From Gaetbulibacter saemankumensis DSM 17032 (GTDB lineage Bacteria; Bacteroidota; Bacteroidia; Flavobacteriales; Flavobacteriaceae): a DNA stretch of 64,000 nucleotides. The translations under genes and the position numbers were made by a program. Location: contig NZ_KE384430.1 of assembly GCF_000425645.1 (NCBI RefSeq), positions 620,001-684,000 on the forward strand, read 5' to 3'. Shown here one piece after another: positions 1 to 8,162 of the stretch. Every line of letters starts with the position of its first letter. The stretch's first letter is position 1. A model generated the notes under the pieces. It saw only the letters and a program-made list of their open reading frames with translations. It was not told the DNA's origin and ran no database searches.

Positions 1-764
1 TAGCCTTTGTGAAAACCAATGTTTTGGGTACAGTAAATTTATTGAATGCGGCTAAATCAGCCTGGAATGATGATTTTCAGAATAAGTTATTTTATCATGT
101 AAGCACTGATGAGGTTTACGGGGCTTTAGGAGAAACAGGACTATTCCAAGAGACGACCGCTTATGATCCCAATTCGCCGTATTCCGCTTCAAAAGCTAGT
201 TCCGATCATTTTGTTCGCGCCTATGGGGAAACCTATGGATTACCTTATGTGATTACAAATTGTTCGAATAATTATGGACAACATCAGTTTCCTGAGAAGT
301 TGATTCCCTTATTTATCAATAATATTATCAATAATGAGCCGTTACCGGTTTATGGTGATGGGCATTATACGCGTGATTGGCTTTATGTGAAGGATCATGC
401 TGCAGCCATCGATTTGGTTTTTCATAAAGGAAAACTAAAAGAAACCTACAATATTGGTGGTTTTAATGAGTGGAAGAATATCGATTTGGTGAAGTTATTA
501 TGTCAACAAATGGACCGTAAATTAGGGAGGCCTTCGGGAACTTCTGAAACATTAATAAGCTTTGTTAAAGATCGACCGGGACATGATTTACGTTATGCCA
601 TTGATGCTTCAAAAATTAATAAAGAATTGGGGTGGAGACCTTCGGTTACTTTTGAAGAAGGATTGAACATAACCATTGATTGGTATTTAGATAATGCGGA
701 TTGGTTAGATCATGTTACGAGTGGGGCATATCGTGATTATTATCTCAAGCAGTATAAGAGGTGA
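1..764 (+). CDS. rfbB: dTDP-glucose 4,6-dehydratase, 5' end cut by window
   Basis: Converts dTDP-glucose to dTDP-4-keto-6-deoxyglucose, step two of dTDP-L-rhamnose synthesis in the cytoplasm. The reading frame is open from the first bases, and residues Ala-Phe precede the apparent GTG at 9, so that GTG is an internal codon and about 95 N-terminal residues (the NAD-binding Rossmann start) lie outside the window. The short-chain dehydrogenase signatures are visible: STDEVYG, the catalytic YSASK, and the NCSNNYGQHQFPEKLIP substrate loop. It is followed by rfbA, rfbC and rfbD on the same strand, which confirms the pathway assignment. Confidence 0.95.
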   Translation, partial: AFVKTNVLGTVNLLNAAKSAWNDDFQNKLFYHVSTDEVYGALGETGLFQETTAYDPNSPYSASKASSDHFVRAYGETYGLPYVITNCSNNYGQHQFPEKLIPLFINNIINNEPLPVYGDGHYTRDWLYVKDHAAAIDLVFHKGKLKETYNIGGFNEWKNIDLVKLLCQQMDRKLGRPSGTSETLISFVKDRPGHDLRYAIDASKINKELGWRPSVTFEEGLNITIDWYLDNADWLDHVTSGAYRDYYLKQYKR

Positions 765-821
765 TACGGTTATGAGGTTACATAGTTAAGAAGTTATATT
801 GTGAAAAGGTTATATGATTAA
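765..821 (+). repeat. GAGGTTA/AAGAAGTTATA-type spacer repeat, copy 1
   Basis: This short spacer is built of degenerate repeated words such as gaggtta, aagaagttata and gtgaaaaggttata. The same words recur after the four-helix-bundle gene (1179-1260), after rfbA (2205-2335) and after rfbC (2965-3040). No reading frame or promoter is evident in it. Confidence 0.55.
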
Positions 822-1178
822 ATGAAAGCATTAAAGTCACATAAAGATTTGAAAGTTTGGCTGGAATCTATGGATTTAGTGGTTGCTGTTTATAGAGTAA
901 CTGACTCGTTTCCTTCTTCCGAAATTTATGGATTAACATCACAATTACGAAGAGCAGCTGTATCAGTTCCTTCAAATATAGCAGAAGGTGCTGGTCGAAA
1001 AGGAAGTAAAGAGTTTGTTCGATTTTTATATATTGCATTAGGGTCTCTTTCAGAAATTGAAACTCAGATAGAAATTGCTTTCCGATTGGAGTATATGAGT
1101 GATTTAAATACTATAAATGAACGGATATATTTTGTAAGAAGTATGTTGTCTGGGTTGATAAGGAGTTTGGGTGAATAG
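822..1178 (+). CDS. four-helix-bundle protein (23S rRNA IVP / Avd-like family)
   Basis: A 118-residue all-helical protein of the family once called S23 or 23S rRNA intervening-sequence protein (related to the Avd accessory protein of diversity-generating retroelements). The hallmark stretch, LTSQLRRAAVSVPSNIAEG around residues 38-56 followed by GRKGSKEFVRF, is present and the length is normal. Its cellular function is unknown. It sits between rfbB and rfbA, where it has no metabolic role, and both flanks carry the same degenerate repeat words. That suggests an inserted unit rather than an original rfb gene. Confidence 0.88.
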   Translation: MKALKSHKDLKVWLESMDLVVAVYRVTDSFPSSEIYGLTSQLRRAAVSVPSNIAEGAGRKGSKEFVRFLYIALGSLSEIETQIEIAFRLEYMSDLNTINERIYFVRSMLSGLIRSLGE

Positions 1179-1260
1179 GCGATTTAATAGGTGAAAAGGT
1201 TATAAAGAGAAGAGGTAAGGAGGTTAAGAAGTGAAATGGGAAAAGAATGTATAATTATAA
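1179..1260 (+). repeat. GAGGTTA/AAGAAGTTATA-type spacer repeat, copy 2
   Basis: The spacer after the four-helix-bundle gene contains ggtgaaaaggttataaag and aggaggttaagaagtg, closely matching words of the 765-821 spacer. The remainder up to rfbA (1261-1340) is plain AT-rich sequence with no feature I can support. Confidence 0.5.
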
Positions 1261-1340
1261 AAGGAGAAGGAGATTTTGTTAGTATAAATCTGCAGTATAA
1301 CTTTATCACTATATAACTTCATGACGAAAATGAAACAACA

Positions 1341-2204
1341 ATGAAAGGCATCATATTAGCAGGCGGATCAGGGACAAGGTTATACCCACTTACAAAAGTG
1401 GTTAGTAAGCAACTTATGCCGGTGTATGATAAGCCCATGATTTATTATCCATTAACCACCTTAATGTCGGCAGGCATTCATGAGATATTAATTATTTCAA
1501 CTTCAAAAGATTTACCGCGATTTAAAGCGCTTTTGGGAGATGGTGGAGATTATGGATGTATATTTCAATATGCTGTTCAGGAAGAGCCGAATGGTTTAGC
1601 AGAAGCCTTTATTATAGGAGAGGCGTTTATAGGGAGCGACGATGTTGCTTTAATTTTAGGAGATAATATTTTTTATGGTTCCGGGTTAAATGAAACCTTA
1701 CAAGCGCATTTAGAACCTCAGGGTGGCGTTATTTTTGCTTATCATGTTTTAGACCCCAAGCGTTACGGTGTTGTCGAGTTTGATGCCGATAATAAGGCTG
1801 TTTCGATTGAAGAAAAGCCAGAACATCCCAAGTCGAATTATGCGGTACCCGGGATTTATTTTTATGATAACTCTGTAGTCCAAATAGCCAAAAATATAAC
1901 ACCCAGTCAGAGAGGCGAACTTGAAATTACCGATGTTAATAAAGTCTATTTAGAACAAGGAATGCTACATGTGAGTGTTTTAGATCGTGGTACGGCCTGG
2001 TTAGATACAGGAACGTTTCAATCTTTAATGCAGGCCTCTCAGTTTGTTCAGGTGATTGAAGAACGGCAAGGGCAGAAAATTGGGTGTATAGAAGAAGTGG
2101 CTTATAAAATGGGATTTATTGATAAGCAACAGCTGCTGAATTTAGCGAAGCCCTTGTTAAAAAGTGGGTACGGAGCGTATTTAACGAGGTTAGTTGGGGA
2201 GTGA
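1341..2204 (+). CDS. rfbA: glucose-1-phosphate thymidylyltransferase
   Basis: Makes dTDP-glucose from glucose-1-phosphate and dTTP, the first committed step of dTDP-L-rhamnose synthesis. The 287 residues match the family length. The nucleotide-binding signature [11 protein letters not shown] lies at residues 8-18, followed by [17 protein letters not shown]; the LGDN metal/nucleotide motif is near 106-109, and the conserved EITDVN and WLDTGT segments are present. The order rfbB-rfbA-rfbC-rfbD is the usual one, though each junction here carries 140-340 bp of repeat-rich spacer instead of tight operon spacing. Confidence 0.97.
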   Translation: MKGIILAGGSGTRLYPLTKVVSKQLMPVYDKPMIYYPLTTLMSAGIHEILIISTSKDLPRFKALLGDGGDYGCIFQYAVQEEPNGLAEAFIIGEAFIGSDDVALILGDNIFYGSGLNETLQAHLEPQGGVIFAYHVLDPKRYGVVEFDADNKAVSIEEKPEHPKSNYAVPGIYFYDNSVVQIAKNITPSQRGELEITDVNKVYLEQGMLHVSVLDRGTAWLDTGTFQSLMQASQFVQVIEERQGQKIGCIEEVAYKMGFIDKQQLLNLAKPLLKSGYGAYLTRLVGE

Positions 2205-2220
2205 TTTTGAGGTGAGATGT

Positions 2221-2335
2221 GAGACGTGAGGTTAAGAAGTTACAATGTTATGAAGTGATGAGGTTATATGGTGAGACGTGAGGTGAAAAAGTTACAATGT
2301 TATAAAGTAATGAGGTTATAAGCTGAGACGTGAGG
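2221..2335 (+). repeat. 52-bp tandem repeat, 2.2 copies
   Basis: The word gagacgtgag occurs at 2221, 2273 and 2325, exactly 52 bp apart. Between these, both full units read ...aagttacaatgttat.aagt.atgaggttata.... with only a few differences. The repeat fills most of the rfbA-rfbC spacer and belongs to the same word family as the spacers at 765-821, 1179-1260 and 2965-3040. No open frame spans it. Confidence 0.85.
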
Positions 2336-2339
2336 AGTG

Positions 2340-2360
2340 ATCCTTCGACAGACTCAGGAT
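2340..2360. repeat. REP-like hairpin (TCGACARRCTC core)
   Basis: A 5-bp stem ATCCT/AGGAT encloses an 11-nt loop TCGACAGACTC. The same loop with a different but still paired stem occurs in reverse orientation at 3262-3284. This is the type of short palindromic repeat seen scattered through flavobacterial intergenic DNA. Confidence 0.6.
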
Positions 2361-2418
2361 GATAGTGAAACTTTAAATCAAAATAGCCTATACAAAGATA
2401 AATAAAGAAACAAACTTA

Positions 2419-2964
2419 ATGAAAGTTGAAGAATCAAATTTAAAAGGGTGTTATGTTTTAACCCCTCAGGTATTGGAAGATGAACGGGGGTATTTCTTCG
2501 AGAGTTTTAATGCTAAAGTATTTAAGGCATTAACAGGGCAGGAGGTTGCTTTTGTTCAGGATAATCAATCGCAATCATCAAAAGGTGTTTTGCGAGGCTT
2601 GCATTACCAAACTGGAGCACATGCGCAGGCTAAGTTAGTTCGTGTCATCAAGGGTAAGGTTTTGGATGTATGTGTGGATTTAAGGGAAGACTCTGAGACT
2701 TATGGAAAGCATTTTTCTGTTATTTTAGACAATGTCAAGCATCAACAATTATTTATTCCTAAAGGTTTTGCCCATGGGTTTGTTGTTTTGGAAGATGATA
2801 CCTTATTTTCTTATAAATGTGACGCCTATTATAATAAAGCTTCGGAAGCAGGGATTTTATATAACGATAAGGACTTGAATATTGATTGGGGATTTTCTGA
2901 AGATGAACTTATTGTCTCTGAGAAGGATTTACTGTTGCCTGAGTTAGGAGCTGTGAAGTTGTAG
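2419..2964 (+). CDS. rfbC: dTDP-4-dehydrorhamnose 3,5-epimerase
   Basis: Epimerises dTDP-4-keto-6-deoxyglucose at C3 and C5, step three of dTDP-L-rhamnose synthesis. The 181-residue cupin protein has the family length. The catalytic-His segment RGLHYQ is at 59-64, with the conserved DERGYFFESF near 21-30, VDLREDSETYG near 87-96 and FIPKGFAHGF near 112-121, then the Tyr-containing CDAYY segment. It lies between rfbA and rfbD on the same strand. Confidence 0.96.
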   Translation: MKVEESNLKGCYVLTPQVLEDERGYFFESFNAKVFKALTGQEVAFVQDNQSQSSKGVLRGLHYQTGAHAQAKLVRVIKGKVLDVCVDLREDSETYGKHFSVILDNVKHQQLFIPKGFAHGFVVLEDDTLFSYKCDAYYNKASEAGILYNDKDLNIDWGFSEDELIVSEKDLLLPELGAVKL

Positions 2965-3075
2965 GTGAATTAGTGATAAGGTTAAAAAGTTAGATGGTTA
3001 TGGGGTAATATGTTGACAATGTGAGAGGTTTGAGGTTCTACTTGTTTACGGAATGACTAGAAGTATTTTTTTATG
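2965..3075 (+). other. repeat-word spacer after rfbC
   Basis: First part of the 342-bp gap between rfbC and rfbD. Positions 2965-3040 carry the spacer words (gataaggttaaaaagtta, gtgagaggtttgagg) also found at the other rfb junctions. I see no gene, promoter or terminator here. Confidence 0.45.
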
Positions 3076-3240
3076 TTCATTTTTGGCTTGACCCAAAAAG
3101 AACCAAAAAGGTCAAGTTAAAAAATAGGAAATTGCTATAGCGCCATTCTTTCTAGGCATTACATGCTTGAAGCTGCGCTTCACAGTTTCATGCCTTCACT
3201 CATTATTTCTGATTTTTGACGGGGCATTACGCTTCCATTT
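3076..3240. repeat. structured intergenic repeat element A
   Basis: It begins with a perfect 7-bp hairpin CTTGACC/GGTCAAG (3087-3093 and 3110-3116) whose loop holds aaaagaaccaaaaa. A nested structure follows: AGGCAT/ATGCCT (3154-3159, 3190-3195) around TGAAGC/GCTTCA (3168-3173, 3177-3182). The element ends with gggcattacgcttccattt. The first and last motifs recur in the same order in the element at 23288-23435, so the two appear to be members of one family. No protein is encoded. Confidence 0.6.
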
Positions 3241-3261
3241 ATGTTTGTATTTACAGTTTGT

Positions 3262-3284
3262 CACACTGAGCTTGTCGAAGTGTG
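3262..3284. repeat. REP-like hairpin, inverted copy
   Basis: Stem CACACT/AGTGTG encloses loop GAGCTTGTCGA, the reverse complement of a TCGACAAGCTC core like that at 2345-2355. Translated on the + strand it gives the peptide CHTELVEV, an artefact that makes the following gene look 22 codons longer than it is. Confidence 0.65.
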
Positions 3285-3306
3285 GTTAAGGCGAAAAAAT
3301 ATTAAA

Positions 3307-4176
3307 ATGAAAAAAAGTAAACTAATAAGCATATTGGTCACCGGAGCTGATGGGCAATTAGGACGATGTATTAAAGACTTGGAAAGTCAGTATCCCAATC
3401 TAAAAATGACGTTTACTAATCGTCAGGATTTGGATATCACCAACAAACATGAGGTTTTTGATTATTTTAATCAGAATTCCTTTGATTATTGCATAAACTG
3501 TGCCGCCTACACGGCCGTGGATAAAGCAGAATCGGAACCAGACAAGGCACATCAGGTTAATGCTGAAGGTCCCAAAAATTTGGCATTAGCCTGTAAAGCA
3601 TATGGTGTTGTTTTAATTCATATATCCACCGATTTTGTGTTTGATGGCAATAAAAAGGAACCTTATACAGAAGAAGATATTCCTAATCCGGTAAATGTGT
3701 ATGGGGTTACAAAGTTAAAAGGTGAAGACGTTATACAGCAACTACTTGATAAGTATTTTATTATTAGAACCTCCTGGTTGTATTCGGAATATGGGCATAA
3801 TTTTGTAAAAACAATGTTGCGATTGGGTGAAATCAGAGATGAAATAGATGTGGTTTCAGATCAAATAGGGGCTCCTACTTATGCAGGAGATTTAGCGCAG
3901 GTGTTATTAAATATTATTAGCAGGCAACAAAAGGATTATGGTATTTATCATTATTGTAATAGAGGTGAAGTTAGTTGGTATGATTTTGCCCAGGCTATTT
4001 TAAGAGGTAAACATGTCAAGGTAACTCCTATACCGTCTGAGAGGTATAAAACAGAGGCTTTGCGACCTAGTTATAGTGTTTTGGACATATCTAAGATTGT
4101 ACAGGAGTTGAAGGTGAAAATAGAAGACAGTGAAAAATCGTTGTATAAATGTCTTAAAAATATGGCAAAAATCTAG
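3307..4176 (+). CDS. rfbD: dTDP-4-dehydrorhamnose reductase
   Basis: NADPH-dependent reduction of dTDP-4-keto-L-rhamnose, the last step of dTDP-L-rhamnose synthesis. From the ATG at 3307 the protein is 289 residues, the usual RmlD length. The Rossmann motif GADGQLG lies at about 13-19, followed by the STDFVFDG segment and the catalytic YGVTK. An in-frame ATG at 3241 would add 22 residues, but these are encoded by a REP-like repeat and precede the Rossmann beta strand, so 3307 is chosen. It closes the rfbBACD set. Confidence 0.94.
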   Translation: MKKSKLISILVTGADGQLGRCIKDLESQYPNLKMTFTNRQDLDITNKHEVFDYFNQNSFDYCINCAAYTAVDKAESEPDKAHQVNAEGPKNLALACKAYGVVLIHISTDFVFDGNKKEPYTEEDIPNPVNVYGVTKLKGEDVIQQLLDKYFIIRTSWLYSEYGHNFVKTMLRLGEIRDEIDVVSDQIGAPTYAGDLAQVLLNIISRQQKDYGIYHYCNRGEVSWYDFAQAILRGKHVKVTPIPSERYKTEALRPSYSVLDISKIVQELKVKIEDSEKSLYKCLKNMAKI

Positions 4177-4267
4177 CTGTTTGATTAAAAATAGCAAGGG
4201 GATTTTAAATGAAATTGATGTAATACTACATTTTTAGGATTTTAGATGTAAAAAGGTATGAATAATC

Positions 4268-4297
4268 TTGCTTAGGTGGACTAATATAGTACTTTTG
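4268..4297 (+). promoter_or_regulatory. Bacteroidota-type promoter upstream of wecB
   Basis: TTG at 4268-4270 (-33 box) is separated by 19 bp from TACTTTTG at 4290-4297 (-7 box, consensus TAnnTTTG). Transcription would begin near 4303, about 35 nt before the wecB ATG. This marks a new transcription unit after rfbD. Confidence 0.55.
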
Positions 4298-4337
4298 CAA
4301 AGGTATTTTAAGTAGATGTTTTTGCAAAAATAATTTT

Positions 4338-5462
4338 ATGAAAAAGAAAAATCTGATTGTCTTCGGAACACGTCCTGAAGCTATAAAGATGGCACCTTTA
4401 GTAAAAGAATTCGAAAAGTATTCGAATGCGTTTGAAACTAAGGTTTGTATAACGGCTCAACACCGAGAAATGTTAGATCAGGTATTGTCCTTTTTTGAAA
4501 TTACCCCCGATTACGATTTGGATTTGATGAAACCCAATCAAAATCTGTATGGCCTAACTGCTGATATTATTTCGAGTTTAAAACCCGTTCTAGAGGAATT
4601 CGAACCGGATTATGTGTATGTACATGGTGATACCACCACAACCATGGCAACCAGTTTAGCTGCTTTTTATTCTGGTGCAAAAATATGCCATGTGGAGGCA
4701 GGTTTACGTACTTTTAACATGCAGTCGCCCTTTCCAGAGGAAATGAACCGATCTGTAACAGGGGTGGTCACCAATTATCATTTTTCGCCTACCGAAACCT
4801 CTAAGTACAATTTACTTCGAGAAAATAAACAAGAAAACACCATTGCTGTGACGGGCAATACGGTAATTGACGCCTTATTGTTTAGTGTGGATAAAATGAA
4901 GTCGGGTTATGTAGATACAGAAATAGAAAACTTAAAAATAACGGTAAGCACGGATAAAAGAATTATTCTGGTAACAGGGCATCGCCGTGAAAATCATGGA
5001 AAAGGCTTTATCAATATTTGTGAGGCTTTAAAGGCCTTGGCCCTACAACACCCAGATTGCGATATTATATACCCAGTACATTTAAACCCTAATGTACAGA
5101 AGCCTGTGTATGAATTATTATCAGATGTAGAGAACGTAAAACTAATTGCTCCTTTATCCTATCCAGCTTTTGTCTGGCTTATGGAGAAATCCTATTTAAT
5201 TATTACCGATAGTGGCGGCGTGCAAGAAGAAGCTCCCAGTTTAGGAAAACCAGTATTGGTGATGCGTGATACCACAGAACGCCCTGAAGCTGTTGAAGCA
5301 GGGACTGTTTTGTTGGTAGGTACAGAAACCAATAAAATAATTGAAGAAGCAAATCGTTTATTAAATGATAAACAAGCTTACGAATCTATGAGCCAACTAC
5401 ATAATCCTTATGGGGATGGAAATGCTTGTAGTCGTATTGTAAACTATATTAAAGAACTGTAA
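4338..5462 (+). CDS. wecB: UDP-N-acetylglucosamine 2-epimerase (non-hydrolysing)
   Basis: Interconverts UDP-GlcNAc and UDP-ManNAc in the cytoplasm. The 374 residues fit the family. Signatures present: GTRPEAIKMAPL at the N-terminus (about 10-21), HGDTTTTMA, HVEAGLRT, TGHRREN, and the UDP-binding stretch TDSGGVQEEAPSLGKPVLVMRDTTERPEA-like near 290-315. The stop codon overlaps the wecC start by one base, so the pair is co-translated and makes UDP-ManNAcA. A good promoter sits just upstream. Confidence 0.96.
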   Translation: MKKKNLIVFGTRPEAIKMAPLVKEFEKYSNAFETKVCITAQHREMLDQVLSFFEITPDYDLDLMKPNQNLYGLTADIISSLKPVLEEFEPDYVYVHGDTTTTMATSLAAFYSGAKICHVEAGLRTFNMQSPFPEEMNRSVTGVVTNYHFSPTETSKYNLLRENKQENTIAVTGNTVIDALLFSVDKMKSGYVDTEIENLKITVSTDKRIILVTGHRRENHGKGFINICEALKALALQHPDCDIIYPVHLNPNVQKPVYELLSDVENVKLIAPLSYPAFVWLMEKSYLIITDSGGVQEEAPSLGKPVLVMRDTTERPEAVEAGTVLLVGTETNKIIEEANRLLNDKQAYESMSQLHNPYGDGNACSRIVNYIKEL

Positions 5463-6679
5463 TGAAGATGAACAAACCAGAAGTTGTAATGATTGGTTTA
5501 GGGTATATTGGTTTGCCTACGGCAGCTCTAATTGCTCAGAATAAAACGTATGTACATGGTGTTGATATTAATCCGAGTGTTGTAGAGACTATAAATGCGG
5601 GGAAAATACATATTGTAGAACCCGAATTGGATACCGCTGTTGCAACGGCTGTCGGAGAAGGCTATTTAAAAGCAGCAACGACGCCTGTTGAGGCTAATAC
5701 CTATCTTATTGTAGTACCAACCCCTTTTAAAGCTAAGAATGAGCCGGATATTTCATTCGTAGAGGCCGCCACCAGGGCGGTATTGCCTTTGCTTAAGGCA
5801 GATGATCTGTATATTATTGAATCGACTTCACCTGTGGGTACTACAGAAAAAATGATGCAGCTTATTTATTCGGAGCGTCCTGAATTAGAAGGGAAACTGA
5901 ATATAGCTTACTGCCCAGAGCGTGTATTGCCAGGAAATGTCATGTACGAGTTGGTGCATAATGATCGTGTAATAGGTGGTGTTGACGAGCAATCAACCGA
6001 AAAAGCGGTGGCTTTTTATAAGCAATTTATTAAAGGGGATTTGCATAGAACGAATGCACGAACAGCTGAAATGTGTAAGCTGGTCGAGAATTCTTCCAGA
6101 GATGTTCAGATAGCCTTTGCAAATGAGTTATCGCTTATTTGTGATAAGGCGGATATTAATGTTTGGGAGCTTATTAATTTAGCAAATAAACATCCTAGAG
6201 TTAATATTTTACAACCCGGTTGTGGGGTTGGAGGCCATTGTATTGCGGTAGATCCTTATTTTATAGTTTCAGACTATCCTATGGAGTCCCAAATTATAGG
6301 AAAAGCTCGCGAAATAAATAATTATAAATCCTTTTGGTGTGCCGAGAAAGTACAAACGGCTAAACTAGAGTTTGAGTTGGAGCACGGACGAAAACCAAGT
6401 GTAGCTTTAATGGGATTGGCTTTTAAGCCAGACATTGATGATTTAAGGGAGTCTCCTGCAAAGTATATCGTTCAAAAAGTTCTACAAAACGCAAACAATG
6501 AAACTCACTATATTGTTGAGCCAAACATAACCGAACACAATGTTTTTAAAATTACAGATTATAAAACAGCATTAGAAAAAGCAGACATTATAGCTTTTCT
6601 AGTAGCTCATAAGGAGTTTAAAAACCTTAATATTTCGACACACAAAAAAGTATTGGATTTTTGCGGAATTAATGGATAG
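5462..6679 (+). CDS. wecC: UDP-N-acetyl-D-mannosamine dehydrogenase
   Basis: Oxidises UDP-ManNAc to UDP-ManNAcA with NAD+, in two steps through a covalent Cys intermediate. The 405-residue protein has the N-terminal GLGYIGLPTA Rossmann motif (about 12-21), the active-site GGHCIAVDPYF segment, and the C-terminal FKPDIDDLRESPA motif of the UDP-sugar dehydrogenase superfamily. The start overlaps wecB by one base; a second ATG lies two codons downstream. The ManNAc-type assignment rather than UDP-Glc rests on the GGHCI variant and pairing with wecB. Confidence 0.93.
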   Translation: MKMNKPEVVMIGLGYIGLPTAALIAQNKTYVHGVDINPSVVETINAGKIHIVEPELDTAVATAVGEGYLKAATTPVEANTYLIVVPTPFKAKNEPDISFVEAATRAVLPLLKADDLYIIESTSPVGTTEKMMQLIYSERPELEGKLNIAYCPERVLPGNVMYELVHNDRVIGGVDEQSTEKAVAFYKQFIKGDLHRTNARTAEMCKLVENSSRDVQIAFANELSLICDKADINVWELINLANKHPRVNILQPGCGVGGHCIAVDPYFIVSDYPMESQIIGKAREINNYKSFWCAEKVQTAKLEFELEHGRKPSVALMGLAFKPDIDDLRESPAKYIVQKVLQNANNETHYIVEPNITEHNVFKITDYKTALEKADIIAFLVAHKEFKNLNISTHKKVLDFCGING

Positions 6680-6696
6680 TTTAAAATAATCTACTA

Positions 6697-8157
6697 ATGT
6701 TATTTAATTCTTTAGACTTTGCTTTTTTTTTTCCAATAGTATTTATTATTTATTGGATTTTATCGAGAAACCTTAAGCTTAGAAATGTTTTTCTTTTACT
6801 AACCAGCTATATTTTTTATGGTTGGTGGGATTGGAGGTTTTTAGGATTGATATTGTTTAGTTCAATTCTTGATTTCATTATTGGTAAAGCTATTTATAAA
6901 GAGGATAATCATAATAAAAAGAAGTTATTTCTTTTTATTAGCCTTTTTGCTAACCTCGGGCTTTTAGGGTTTTTTAAGTATTTTAATTTTTTCATTATAT
7001 CATTTGTTGATGCTTTTTCTTTCTTTGGTAAAGAATTGGAATTAAATACATTAAGCATTATTCTGCCTGTAGGAATAAGTTTTTATACATTTCAAACACT
7101 TAGTTATACAATCGACATTTATAAGGGGAAACTTAAGCCAACAAATAATGTGATAGATTTTTTTACATTTGTTGCCTTTTTTCCTCAATTAGTGGCTGGT
7201 CCTATTGAAAGAGCCTCGCATTTGTTACCGCAATTTTCTAAAAAGCTTAAGTTTGATTATAGCTTAGTAAAAAGCGGATTGCTGTTAATGTGTTGGGGCT
7301 TATTCAAAAAAATGGTAGTAGCAGATAGAGTTGCTATTATTGTTAATGAAGTGTTTAATAACACTCAAGACTATACCAGTGCTTCGTATACCATTGCAAC
7401 TTTTTTGTTTGCGTTTCAAATATATTGTGATTTTTCAGGGTATTCAGATATTGCAATAGGATTGGCTAGAACTATGGGGTTTGATTTAATGAAAAACTTT
7501 AGAACTCCTTATTTCTCTAAATCTATAACTGAATTTTGGAGAAGATGGCATATATCATTGTCTACTTGGTTTAGAGATTATGTTTATATTCCACTAGGAG
7601 GAAGTAGAAAGGGGCAATTTAAATTATACTTAAATCTTTTTCTTGTTTTCTTGGTGAGTGGTGTTTGGCACGGAGCGGCATGGACCTATGTAATTTGGGG
7701 AGCTATACATGGTGTTGTTATTGTAATAGAGAAATTCTCTGACAAGTTTAGAACGAATGTTTTTTCTAAAATTGGGTTCAAGCGACCAACTTTCGGTAAT
7801 AAGGTTTTCTTTGTATTCATAACATTTTCGATTGTTTGTATTTCTTGGGTGTTTTTTAGAGCAAATTCATTGGAGGATGCATTAAATGTATTTCTTGAAA
7901 TTTGTAATATAAATAATTATACATGGAACTTTGAAAATCCTGAAATTGATTTATTTGAACTAAAAAAGAGCCTGTTTTTTATTGCGACTATGTTGATTAT
8001 TGAAATATTGCATAACAGAATTAATTTGCATTCATTTTTAAACAAACAAGGAATTATATTTCGTTGGACAGTATATTTAACGGCTATTTTAGTATTACTA
8101 ATTTTTGGTATTTACGGGAATTATGACGATTCACAGTTTATTTACTTTCAATTTTAA
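6697..8157 (+). CDS. MBOAT family O-acyltransferase (AlgI-like)
   Basis: A polytopic inner-membrane protein of 486 residues with about ten hydrophobic segments. It carries the family hallmarks: PVGISFYTFQTLSYTID near 130-145, FWRRWHISLSTWFRDYVYIPLGGS near 285-310, and the catalytic-His segment SGVWHGAAWTYVIWG near 335-350. AlgI/PatA-type MBOATs move acyl (usually acetyl) groups across the membrane onto exopolysaccharide. The next gene, 5 bp away, is an SGNH-fold protein, the usual periplasmic partner. This is the start of the AT-richer core of the locus. The acetyl donor and target sugar are not readable from sequence. Confidence 0.93.
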   Translation: MLFNSLDFAFFFPIVFIIYWILSRNLKLRNVFLLLTSYIFYGWWDWRFLGLILFSSILDFIIGKAIYKEDNHNKKKLFLFISLFANLGLLGFFKYFNFFIISFVDAFSFFGKELELNTLSIILPVGISFYTFQTLSYTIDIYKGKLKPTNNVIDFFTFVAFFPQLVAGPIERASHLLPQFSKKLKFDYSLVKSGLLLMCWGLFKKMVVADRVAIIVNEVFNNTQDYTSASYTIATFLFAFQIYCDFSGYSDIAIGLARTMGFDLMKNFRTPYFSKSITEFWRRWHISLSTWFRDYVYIPLGGSRKGQFKLYLNLFLVFLVSGVWHGAAWTYVIWGAIHGVVIVIEKFSDKFRTNVFSKIGFKRPTFGNKVFFVFITFSIVCISWVFFRANSLEDALNVFLEICNINNYTWNFENPEIDLFELKKSLFFIATMLIIEILHNRINLHSFLNKQGIIFRWTVYLTAILVLLIFGIYGNYDDSQFIYFQF

Positions 8158-8162
8158 GAAAT

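Noticed and set aside
2221-2335. CRISPR array
   Set aside because: The 52-bp period is a direct tandem repeat without distinct spacers, and no cas gene is nearby.
4000-4197. Minus-strand frame opposite the end of rfbD
   Set aside because: It lies opposite a well-supported gene, has no family signature, and its composition is that of an antisense shadow.
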